Shown in pieces: positions 1 through 5,483 of a DNA stretch of 5,511 nucleotides. Within the stretch, counting starts at the first letter, position 1, and each line of letters starts with the position of its first letter. Origin of the DNA: Polyangia bacterium (GTDB taxonomy: Bacteria > Myxococcota_A > Polyangia > Polyangiales > Polyangiaceae); NCBI GenBank assembly GCA_030430975.1, contig JAUIKB010000440.1:1-5511 (forward strand), read 5' to 3'. Position numbers and translations under genes: made by a program. The notes below the pieces were generated by a model that was not told the DNA's origin, did no database searches, and saw only the letters and a list, made by a program, of their open reading frames with translations.

Positions 1-456
1 CCGGCATCCCACTGGATCGCGATCGGGGCGACGCTGATCTTCAGCCTCTGGCTGCCGCTGGCTATGGTCGCTACGTGGGCGGGGCAGCTTGCGGTGAGAT
101 CGATCGCTCCGTTTGACGACCCTCAGGAGCTGGCTGCGTTTATCGCTTCCGCTTCGTCCGGCGAGCGGGCCGCGCTAATGACGGCTACCTTGCTTCCACC
201 TCTGGTCGCCTTCGGAGTCGCCGCCACAAGCGGGGGGGCGCTGGTCGGACGCTTCGGTGGTGACGCAGGTCAGCGGGAGGCCGCGATCGCGGGGGCGTCG
301 GCCGCCGGCGTCGCCGCCCTCGTCGCGGTCGTTGCCGGGGGGACGTCGATCGCCGCTGCGGTCGCGGCGGGGCTGTTGTTGGCCGCTATTGGCGCGGGTT
401 TCGCTACCCTCGGTGCGCGGCTCGGCCTGCGCCGGAGGCCATCGGTCCAGGTCTGA
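1..456 (+). CDS. Partial multi-pass membrane protein, function unknown (5' end outside window)
   Basis: The frame is open from the first base of the window to a TGA at 454-456, so the gene probably starts upstream; an internal ATG at 64 exists but would cut into the first hydrophobic segment. About 151 residues are visible. Four hydrophobic stretches can be read: one around HWIAIGATLIFSLWLPLAM at the left edge, a second beginning near ALMTATLLPPLVAFGV, a third AAGVAALVAVVAG, and a fourth AAAVAAGLLLAAIGAGF. The protein ends in a short basic tail (RLGLRRRPSVQV), which is probably cytoplasmic. Between helices 1 and 2 lies a polar loop with FDDPQELAAF. I do not recognise a family; the Ala/Gly-rich helices give little to go on. 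The next gene starts 53 bp downstream on the same strand, so co-transcription is plausible. Coding status is supported by the long open frame and the helix pattern, not by a known motif. Confidence 0.7.
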   Translation, partial: PASHWIAIGATLIFSLWLPLAMVATWAGQLAVRSIAPFDDPQELAAFIASASSGERAALMTATLLPPLVAFGVAATSGGALVGRFGGDAGQREAAIAGASAAGVAALVAVVAGGTSIAAAVAAGLLLAAIGAGFATLGARLGLRRRPSVQV

Positions 457-509
457 TAGCGGAGGCTCTTCTGATGCCGGCCGAATAGCTGATGTGCTAC
501 ATCGGGGCG

Positions 510-1799
510 ATGACTCGCGCCTCGCTCTTGCTCGCCGCGTTGCTCAGCGTCGGCTGCGCTCAACCCGACGTGATCGACGCCGCCCTCAACGGCAGCCTCC
601 CAGAGCTGCAAAAGCAGATCCGCGCGGACCAAAAGAGCGGCGATCTTGACCGTGACCGCGTCGAGGACCTGGCCGAAGCCGTAGCCCAGCGCGAGGTCTT
701 CAGCGCGAAGGGCGAGTTCGCGGTCGACCGCGTCCGGCAGGTGCGCAGCTGCGTCCGACCGCTTTCCGAAGTTCTCAAGAAACGCAGCGAGCGACAGGAC
801 GACGCGGCGGCCGAGGCGCGGATGGCTCTGCTGGAGGCGGGCATCGCTAGTCGCCGCCCACTGCTCAAGTACCGCGATGCGTCGAGCGGCGCGTGGCGCG
901 CTCTGGCTGCACGGGCTTCGTCCACCCCAGCGGACGGCCCTCTGCGGCGACGGTTTTTTGTGGATGGTGACGGCCGCGTACGAAAGGCCGCGCTGCACGC
1001 GGCCATGCAGGCCACCGATCCAGCGGACGTCGAGGAACTCTTGGAGGTGGCCCGGCTCGATCCTCTGGAACACGCCAGGAGCCTCGCAACCCGCGCCGCG
1101 GGCGCCGTAGGTACGGAGCGCGTGGTGCTCGCTCTGAAGGACTTCTGGGCGAGGGCCGACGAGCCGACCCGCGTCACGATCGTCGACGCCTGGGCGATGC
1201 CGGGCGCCGTCAAGTCGGGCGGCCTGCAGCAGCTGATCCGCGTCGCGGAAACGACGGACGCGCTACCGCAGCTGGCGGCAGCCGACGCCCTGGTGCGAAT
1301 CGGATCAGACGGCGCCGACACCGGCCTCGTACTGATCGCCAAGGCGATCACGGATGGCACGACCGTCGAACGGTCTCTAGCAATCCGGATGGCACCGCTC
1401 GACGACCGGGATGCGCTCGAAGCCATCCGAAAGGCTGCAAAGGCCGCCGACAAGAAAGTCGCCGTGATGGCTCTTGCCCGACTGCACAGCGTTGCCAAGG
1501 ATCGCGCAGAATCGATCAAACAGCTGCGGGTCCTCGCCAAAGAGAAGGGATCCGTGGGCGAGCAGGCTCGCTCGGCACTCTCAGCGGCGGGGGATCAATC
1601 CGTGGCGCCCGCCCTTCGCGTCGACCTGAAGGCTTCCGAGCCCGGGCTGCGCAAGCTGGCGGCTGTCAACCTGGCGCGATTGGGGCTCTATTCAGAGGCC
1701 GCCTCTGCCCTTGGTGATTCGAATCCGCGCGTTCGCACGGAAGTCGCTTGTAGGATCCTGTCTCGACGGCGCGCGAGCGAATCAGCACGCCAGCGTTGA
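510..1799 (+). CDS. HEAT-repeat-containing lipoprotein
   Basis: Predicted exported lipoprotein of 429 residues, made almost wholly of helical repeats. I chose the ATG at 510 over the in-frame ATG at 492 because it gives a compact lipoprotein signal: MTRAS, a Leu/Ala core, then LLSVGC with Cys16 as the lipidated residue. The longer start only adds six residues (MCYIGA), and neither start has a strong Shine-Dalgarno. After the Cys, a segment with DAALNGSLPELQKQI resembles a single ankyrin-like or helical hairpin. A charged helical region follows to about residue 115. From about residue 150 to the end there are repeated helix pairs of HEAT/Armadillo type, such as VRKAALHAAMQA, LPQLAAADALVRIG, VAVMALARL and LRKLAAVNLARLG. 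HEAT solenoids are protein-binding scaffolds; no catalytic motif is visible. The gene ends 31 bp before the TatT-like lipoprotein gene, so it is probably in the same transcript and could serve at the same envelope site, but that is inference. The long minus-strand frames across this gene are Ser/Arg-rich antisense shadows. Confidence 0.8.
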   Translation: MTRASLLLAALLSVGCAQPDVIDAALNGSLPELQKQIRADQKSGDLDRDRVEDLAEAVAQREVFSAKGEFAVDRVRQVRSCVRPLSEVLKKRSERQDDAAAEARMALLEAGIASRRPLLKYRDASSGAWRALAARASSTPADGPLRRRFFVDGDGRVRKAALHAAMQATDPADVEELLEVARLDPLEHARSLATRAAGAVGTERVVLALKDFWARADEPTRVTIVDAWAMPGAVKSGGLQQLIRVAETTDALPQLAAADALVRIGSDGADTGLVLIAKAITDGTTVERSLAIRMAPLDDRDALEAIRKAAKAADKKVAVMALARLHSVAKDRAESIKQLRVLAKEKGSVGEQARSALSAAGDQSVAPALRVDLKASEPGLRKLAAVNLARLGLYSEAASALGDSNPRVRTEVACRILSRRRASESARQR

Positions 1800-1813
1800 A
1801 TCTCCGACAGAAG

Positions 1814-1828
1814 GCCGGTAAACCCGGC
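1814..1828 (+). promoter_or_regulatory. Small hairpin just before the tatT start codon
   Basis: GCCGG (1814-1818) and CCGGC (1824-1828) form a perfect 5-bp G+C stem with loop TAAAC, ending two bases before the ATG at 1831. It lies between the weak AAGG element and the start codon, so if it folds it could lower or tune initiation and make TatT translation depend on the upstream HEAT gene. A chance origin is quite possible for such a short stem in GC-rich DNA. Confidence 0.3.
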
Positions 1829-1830
1829 GT

Positions 1831-2769
1831 ATGAGTTGGACGCGAGGGATTCGAATTGCCGCCGTCGGCGCGCTGCTGGCCACCACGACGACCGGGTGTA
1901 TCAAGAAAGCTCTGCTCGACGGGCAGATCAAAGGTACGCGCGACGGTTCCGCCGCGGTGAATACGCTGCACGACTATGAGGTCGCCAAGGTCGTCGCGCG
2001 CGCCGGCATGGGTCAGCTCGAGGGTATGCACCGGCTGGCTCCGGACAATACGAACGCGCTCTTCATGCTGTTGCGCGGCTGGACCGGCATGACCAGCGGA
2101 TTCACTGAGGACGAGTACCAGTTAGCTCTCGAGAAGGGCGATGATATCCAGGCGGAGTATCATCGGTCCCGCGCCCGTGCCGGCTACAATCGTGCGATTT
2201 ACTACGGTAAGGAGCTGCTCGCGCACACGGCGGAGGGCTTCGACCAGTCACTCAAGAACTCCGACACCATCAACAAGTGGTTGAACGAGAACTTCACGGA
2301 CGCCGAGGATGCCGAAACTCTTTTGTGGTTCGGACTCGCCTGGATCGGGCGGGTTGCGGTGAGCACCGACATGCCCGAACTGGTGGCGGAGCTGTTCGTT
2401 GCCAAGGCGTTCCTAGAGCGCTCCATCAAACTCGACGAGAACTTTTCGTACGGCATGGCCCATACGGTTCTTGGCGCCTATCACGCGCGCTCGGCGATGG
2501 CGGAGCTGGACGAATCGAAGGAGCACTTCGACAAGGCCCTGGCCATCAACGGTGGCAAGTACTTGCTGACCAAGGTGCTAATGGCCGACCGCTACTACTG
2601 CGCGAAGCACGACAAGGCGGGCTACTTCAAACTGCTCAACGAGGTGCTGGCCGCACCCGACACGATCCCCGAAGCCCGCCTTCAGAACACGATCGCCAAG
2701 CGCCGCGCCCGGCGCTTTCTCGGCAACCCACTGTGGCAAGATGCCTGCGGCTTCGACTATAAGGGCTAG
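1831..2769 (+). CDS. tatT: TRAP transporter TatT-component family TPR lipoprotein
   Basis: A 312-residue lipoprotein of the TatT family, the accessory TPR protein of a subset of TRAP transporters, best known from Treponema pallidum, where TatT associates with the binding protein TatP. The N-terminus has a short basic region (WTRGIRI), a hydrophobic core and TTTTGC with the lipidated Cys at residue 23; Thr at -3 makes the lipobox slightly atypical. The rest is helical and TPR-like: AVNTLHDYEVAKVVARAGM, a helix with NALFMLLRGWTGM, RARAGYNRAIYYGKELL, TLLWFGLAWIGRV, FVAKAFLERSIKLDENFSYGM, LGAYHARSAMAELDESKEHFDKALAI and KYLLTKVLMADRYYC. The C-terminal part carries TIAKRRARRFL. A binding-protein gene and a DctQ gene follow on the same strand, the expected TRAP context, which strongly supports the call. 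The start at 1831 is the only ATG that gives the full signal peptide; its Shine-Dalgarno is weak (AAGG at 1811-1814), with a small hairpin in between. Family length is about 300 residues, so the gene looks intact. Confidence 0.87.
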   Translation: MSWTRGIRIAAVGALLATTTTGCIKKALLDGQIKGTRDGSAAVNTLHDYEVAKVVARAGMGQLEGMHRLAPDNTNALFMLLRGWTGMTSGFTEDEYQLALEKGDDIQAEYHRSRARAGYNRAIYYGKELLAHTAEGFDQSLKNSDTINKWLNENFTDAEDAETLLWFGLAWIGRVAVSTDMPELVAELFVAKAFLERSIKLDENFSYGMAHTVLGAYHARSAMAELDESKEHFDKALAINGGKYLLTKVLMADRYYCAKHDKAGYFKLLNEVLAAPDTIPEARLQNTIAKRRARRFLGNPLWQDACGFDYKG

Positions 2770-2923
2770 GCGCCGATGGCGCAGCGCGTCACGACTATCG
2801 GCTGATACGGAACGAAAGCGCAGTCTTTCGGCAGCAACGACGTGCGAAATCGCCGGTCTGATGACTGACTGGGCGCTTTGTGACTTTTCTCGGCCCCACA
2901 TTGATGCGATTCCATACGTGACT

Positions 2924-2949
2924 CGTCTATGGACGGACCGTCTATGGAC
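2924..2949 (+). repeat. Direct repeat CGTCTATGGAC x2, 15-bp period
   Basis: CGTCTATGGAC occurs at 2924-2934 and again, without mismatch, at 2939-2949, separated by GGAC. It lies about 75-95 bp before the dctP start codon and overlaps the best -10 candidate. Direct repeats of this size near a promoter can be binding sites for a response regulator or other activator, but the period of 15 bp is not a whole number of 10.5-bp helical turns, so two sites on the same DNA face is not a given. No regulator gene is visible in the window. Confidence 0.5.
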
Positions 2950-2988
2950 AGCGCGAAGCGCGCGTCTTGCTTCAGTTTCGATAAAAGG

Positions 2989-3004
2989 GCCGGCCAGAGC
3001 CGGC
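2989..3004 (+). promoter_or_regulatory. Leader hairpin upstream of the dctP ribosome binding site
   Basis: GCCGGC (2989-2994), loop CAGA (2995-2998) and GCCGGC (2999-3004) make a perfect 6-bp all-G/C stem with a four-base loop. It ends four bases before the Shine-Dalgarno at 3009. There is no T-run after it, so it is not a standard intrinsic terminator. A stem at this place can protect the 5' end of the mRNA or keep the ribosome site open; which applies here is not shown by the sequence. Confidence 0.5.
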
Positions 3005-3008
3005 AAGT

Positions 3009-3013
3009 GGAGG
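3009..3013 (+). promoter_or_regulatory. Strong Shine-Dalgarno of dctP
   Basis: GGAGG at 3009-3013 lies seven bases before the ATG at 3021. It is the best ribosome binding site in the window, clearly better than those before the two lipoprotein genes or dctQ. This fits the high expression usually needed for a periplasmic binding protein, and it fixes the start of that gene. Confidence 0.8.
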
Positions 3014-3020
3014 TAGCCGA

Positions 3021-3998
3021 ATGACCCGAAAACTAACCGCTTCACTGGTCGCAGCGTCCCTGGTGACGCTGGGCGGAGCCAGCGTTGCCCAAGCCAAGAC
3101 GACGCTCAAGATGGCAACCCAAGCGCCGAAGAACAGCGCCTGGGGCGGCCCGCTCACGAAGTTCGCCAAGAGGATCAAGAAGAAGACCAAGGGCGAAGTC
3201 GAACTCGACATCCTCTCCAACGGCGTCGCCGGCAACGAAAAGAACGTGATCGACAAGATCAGTTCGGGGCAGCTCGACATGGCGGCCGTTACGGCCGTGG
3301 GCCTGTCGCACATCTACAAGGGCTACGCGGCGTTCAACATGCCGGGGACGTTCAAGTCGTGGAAGAACGTGGATGCGGCGCGCAAGAAGCTCAAGAAGAA
3401 GCTCAAGAAGAAGCTCAAGAAGAAGGGCTTCCGCCAGTTGGGCAGCGGCGACGTCGGCATCAGCATCGTGACGTCCAAGGGCTTCGCGGTGAAGGGGCCG
3501 AACGACCTCAAGGGCAAGAGCCCAGCCGCGCTGCGCGGTGACCCGATCTCGAACAAGATCTACTCCAAGATCGGCGGCATCACCCCCGTGCCGGTCACCA
3601 TCACGGAGATCCTGCCGAAGCTGAACTCGGGCGCCGTCAATGTGCTCAACAGCCCCGCGCTAGCTCAGGTCAGCCTGCAGTGGGCGAGCAAGGTGACGCA
3701 CATGAACAGCAACGGCACGGCTTACGTGACCGGTGGGCTGATCATGAGCCGCAAGGCCTACAAGAACCTGCCGGCGGACCAGCGCAAGGTCGTGCGCAAA
3801 GAGGCGCGCCGCGCCGGTAGGAAACTGACCAAGGACATTCGTCGAGCTGACGACAAGGCGCGGAAGTTTCTCAAGAAGAAGCTGACGGTTCACGACCCGA
3901 CCGATGCCGAGAAGGCGGAGTGGAAGGCGGTCTTCAAGGAGGCCTGCAAAGAGCTCAAGACGTCGTTGAGCCTGCTCGGCGACCTCGGCGCCTGCTAG
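3021..3998 (+). CDS. dctP: TRAP transporter substrate-binding protein, DctP/TatP type
   Basis: A 325-residue periplasmic solute receptor of the DctP family; it would capture an unknown ligand and pass it to the DctQ/DctM permease. The Sec signal peptide runs MTRKL to VAQA, with likely cleavage after residue 25. The mature start TTLKMATQAPKNSAWG is typical of the family, as are KFAKRIKKKTKGEVEL, DKISSGQLDMAAV, the segment GFRQLGSGDVGISIVTSKGF and PNDLKGK around residues 155-170. The ligand-contact stretch reads SPAALRGDPISNKIYSKIGG then PVPVTITEILPKLNSGAVNV; it departs from the common DctP pattern with its carboxylate-binding Arg in a GLKIR-like context, so the substrate may not be a simple dicarboxylate. 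Lysine makes up 50 of 325 residues, and residues 122-135 read KKLKKKLKKKLKKK, encoded by a tandem repeat. Cys309 and the C-terminal Cys325 could form a disulfide. It follows tatT by 251 bp and precedes dctQ. Length is normal for the family. Confidence 0.93.
   Translation: MTRKLTASLVAASLVTLGGASVAQAKTTLKMATQAPKNSAWGGPLTKFAKRIKKKTKGEVELDILSNGVAGNEKNVIDKISSGQLDMAAVTAVGLSHIYKGYAAFNMPGTFKSWKNVDAARKKLKKKLKKKLKKKGFRQLGSGDVGISIVTSKGFAVKGPNDLKGKSPAALRGDPISNKIYSKIGGITPVPVTITEILPKLNSGAVNVLNSPALAQVSLQWASKVTHMNSNGTAYVTGGLIMSRKAYKNLPADQRKVVRKEARRAGRKLTKDIRRADDKARKFLKKKLTVHDPTDAEKAEWKAVFKEACKELKTSLSLLGDLGAC
3384..3425 (+). repeat. 12-bp tandem repeat in dctP encoding KLKK x3
   Basis: AAGCTCAAGAAG is present three times without a mismatch (3387-3398, 3399-3410, 3411-3422), flanked on each side by one further AAG codon. 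The unit is a multiple of three, so copy-number change keeps the frame. It encodes residues 122-135 of the binding protein, in a predicted helix just before GFRQLG. In related DctP proteins this place also holds a charged helix, so the array seems to have replaced or lengthened that helix and not to have added a new domain. Confidence 0.9.
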
Positions 3999-4001
3999 CC
4001 C

Positions 4002-4025
4002 AACGCGCTCCTCGAGAGCAGCGTT
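4002..4025 (+). terminator. Stem-loop directly after the dctP stop codon
   Basis: AACGCGCTC (4002-4010) pairs with GAGC (4016-4019) and GCGTT (4021-4025), leaving one bulged A at 4020 and the loop CTCGA (4011-4015): nine base pairs. It begins three bases after the dctP TAG. No T-run follows, so it is more likely a 3'-end stabilising hairpin than a terminator by itself. It is the first of two hairpins in this gap. Confidence 0.5.
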
Positions 4026-4030
4026 ATTGA

Positions 4031-4065
4031 AGTTCGGGTCGACCACGGTCGGCCCGAACTGTTTT
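4031..4065 (+). terminator. Intrinsic terminator or attenuator between dctP and dctQ
   Basis: AGTTCGGG (4031-4038) pairs perfectly with CCCGAACT (4053-4060). Inside, a T-G wobble (4039/4052) and CGAC (4040-4043) with GTCG (4048-4051) extend the stem to 13 pairs, closed by the loop CACG. GTTTTGTGTG follows. This is the strongest stem-loop in the window; the short, interrupted T-run suggests partial termination. Placed after the binding-protein gene, it would yield much dctP mRNA and less read-through into the permease gene, a common arrangement in transport operons. Confidence 0.72.
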
Positions 4066-4151
4066 GTGTGTCGAAATTGAGCTTTTCTAGGCTCGGGCGC
4101 ACGGCAAGTGATGACGGCAGGGGGGAGTTCGGCCTACCGTGTAGGTTGCAA

Positions 4152-5483
4152 ATGCCGGAAACCCCCAAGAGCGACGACGCGAACGAAGAAGGCGCCCAAG
4201 CCACGGAGGCCGATGACACCGGCCCGACGAAGCCCAGCGACGGCGACGAATCTAAGGCGGCTGCTTGGGGTCGACCGCTCGCGCGCCTGGATAGTGCTTG
4301 GACCAACTTCGAAACGCGACTCTGCGTTGTTGTGCTGGTGCTGGAGATCCTATCGCTCTCGCTGTGGGTGGCGCTCAAGGGAATGAGCGCGCGACCGGAT
4401 TCCGGCAGCAACATCGGCATCGTGTTCCGCGGGCTAGTCGGCATGATTGGCCTCGGCTCGCTTGCCTTCCTGCTGACTCGCAAGGCCAGCAAGACGGTGC
4501 AGCGCATCGCCACTATCGGCTCGATGCTATTCGGCGTGTTCGCCGCCAAACTGTGGACCAGCTTCGGCGTCGAGTACTCCTCCAACCTGCTCAACTGGTA
4601 CCAGCAAGCTTCGACGCTGACGCTCCTGGGCGGACTGCGGGGCATCGGCACACGCTTCACGGTGCTGCTGACGCTGCTCGGCGGCTCCCTGGCGACCGCC
4701 GCGGGGAAACACATCACGATCGACTTGGTGACGCGGTTGGTAAAGCCCAAGGTGCGCATCCCGATGCTGATCGTCGGTTGGGTCGGAACCAGTGCGATCT
4801 GCTTCGTAGCTGCGTGGGGCTTTTTCGATCACGTCGCGATCCAGGCATTCAAAGCCCAACCGGACTCCACTCCATCGGCGAAAATATCGTCGGTCAAGCA
4901 CGGCCTAGGCGAAAGCTGGTTCATCTTCAGCCGGCAGATGTCACTCGATCTGAAGTCGACACCCCACGTGGTCTTCAAGGGCGACTCGTACTCTGACTGG
5001 CTCAAGGGTGACGAGTGGAACGCCTGGATCGACGATCAGGGGTTCAAAGAGCGCTTCGGAGAAGAAAAGACCAAAGCGCTCAAGGTGCCGCCTACCAGCA
5101 CGCGCGCACCGATCATCGTGATCCCGGAGCGGGGAGAGCCACGGGGCGAACTCGTCCACGTCGCCAACCTGGTGTTCCCCTTCGGACTGTTCATCATGGC
5201 GCTGCGCTTCCTGCTGCTCTGCGCGCTGGTGATCAGTGGCCACAAGGACGTCAGTATCGATGAGTCCGGGGGAGCGTTTGGAGAGGACTTCGACGAGGCC
5301 CATGCAGACGAATTGAAGGCCGTCATGGGCGACGAGATCGAGAAGTACTTGATCGGGTCCGTGAACGAGAAGTGCACGGGCATCTGCCGGCCGCGCGCGC
5401 TGTCCTTCGCGTTGCCGAACATGTTGTGCATCATCTCGACCGCCGGCACGCCGTGGTACAGCGCCATCCCGAAGTCCCGGTAG
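4152..5483 (+). CDS. dctQ: TRAP transporter small permease DctQ, oversized, C-terminus replaced by foreign sequence
   Basis: Small membrane subunit of the TRAP transporter. The frame could start at a GTG at 4068, but that lies just behind the terminator T-run and gives an unconvincing leader; the ATG at 4152, with AGG at 4143-4145, is preferred (443 codons). Residues 1-45 are an acidic, low-complexity tail. Six hydrophobic segments lie near residues 57-77, 88-110, 119-139, 169-185, 203-225 and 338-362. The family hallmark is at residues 187-191 (GKHITIDLV, right after helix 4). Basic loops RKASKTVQR and RLVKPKVR fall on the cytoplasmic side, supporting this topology. Usual DctQ proteins are about 160-200 residues with four helices, so this one has two extra helices and a hydrophilic insert (about 226-335) that should be periplasmic. 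Genuine sequence ends near residue 390: from about base 5322 the frame is the antisense of an E1 alpha gene fragment, so the last 53 residues or so and the stop at 5481-5483 are not native. No DctM gene follows. Confidence 0.8.
   Translation: MPETPKSDDANEEGAQATEADDTGPTKPSDGDESKAAAWGRPLARLDSAWTNFETRLCVVVLVLEILSLSLWVALKGMSARPDSGSNIGIVFRGLVGMIGLGSLAFLLTRKASKTVQRIATIGSMLFGVFAAKLWTSFGVEYSSNLLNWYQQASTLTLLGGLRGIGTRFTVLLTLLGGSLATAAGKHITIDLVTRLVKPKVRIPMLIVGWVGTSAICFVAAWGFFDHVAIQAFKAQPDSTPSAKISSVKHGLGESWFIFSRQMSLDLKSTPHVVFKGDSYSDWLKGDEWNAWIDDQGFKERFGEEKTKALKVPPTSTRAPIIVIPERGEPRGELVHVANLVFPFGLFIMALRFLLLCALVISGHKDVSIDESGGAFGEDFDEAHADELKAVMGDEIEKYLIGSVNEKCTGICRPRALSFALPNMLCIISTAGTPWYSAIPKSR
5310..5345. 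other. Inverted junction between dctQ and the E1 alpha fragment
   Basis: To the left, the plus strand reads as a plausible DctQ tail (FDEAHADELKA). To the right, the minus strand reads as canonical E1 alpha (SISSPM and upstream). The two genes point at each other and both are interrupted here. Neither an insertion-sequence end nor a long inverted repeat is visible. The exact base cannot be set, because GTCATGGGCGACGAGATC makes sense in both readings (VMGDEI on plus, ISSPM on minus), which would fit a short microhomology join. It may be a real rearrangement, or a chimera from assembly or whole-genome amplification. Confidence 0.7.

Larger units (their letters stand above)
2770..3020 (+). promoter_or_regulatory. 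Intergenic region with probable dctP promoter and control elements
   Basis: This 251-bp gap has no convincing gene. It starts with a short GC stem right after the tatT stop (GCGCC 2770-2774, GGCGC 2778-2782) that has no T-run, so it is at best a weak terminator. A perfect inverted repeat CGAAAG/CTTTCG sits at 2813-2818 and 2825-2830. The middle is lower in GC than the surrounding genes. A possible sigma70-like pair is TTGATG (2901-2906) and GTCTAT (2925-2930), 18 bp apart, but the -10 match is poor. Two copies of an 11-bp sequence overlap and follow this -10 (see the repeat entry). A hairpin and a good ribosome binding site complete the leader. The size of the gap, compared with 31 bp upstream of tatT, suggests that dctP has its own promoter. 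Confidence 0.5.

Noticed and set aside
270..1540. Long minus-strand open frames (270-1073 and 560-1540) across the HEAT lipoprotein gene
   Set aside because: They are antisense to a well-supported coding frame, rich in Ser, Arg and Ala as expected for GC-rich antisense, with no motif or signal sequence.
2770..2782. Terminator right after tatT
   Set aside because: The stem is only 5 bp with a three-base loop and no T-run; too weak to call as a terminator.
2741..3016. Plus-strand 91-codon frame running from the tatT end into the intergenic gap
   Set aside because: It overlaps the tatT 3' end in another frame, has an Arg-rich non-protein-like composition and contains the regulatory repeats; no ribosome binding site.
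3384..3425. Could the tandem repeat be a CRISPR array?
   Set aside because: The units are 12 bp with no spacers and lie inside a coding frame; it is a coding minisatellite.
3323..3556. Minus-strand frame with FFLSFFLSFFLSFL that looks like a membrane helix
   Set aside because: It is simply the reverse complement of the AAGCTCAAGAAG array inside dctP; the hydrophobic pattern is a by-product of the lysine codons.
4527..4901. Minus-strand frames opposite dctQ (including 3995-4759)
   Set aside because: Antisense to clear transmembrane coding sequence with the DctQ hallmark; no independent support.
5036..5323. Minus-strand continuation of the E1 alpha frame
   Set aside because: The frame stays open to 5036 but family similarity ends near 5324; the remaining residues are Ser-rich antisense of dctQ, not E1 alpha.
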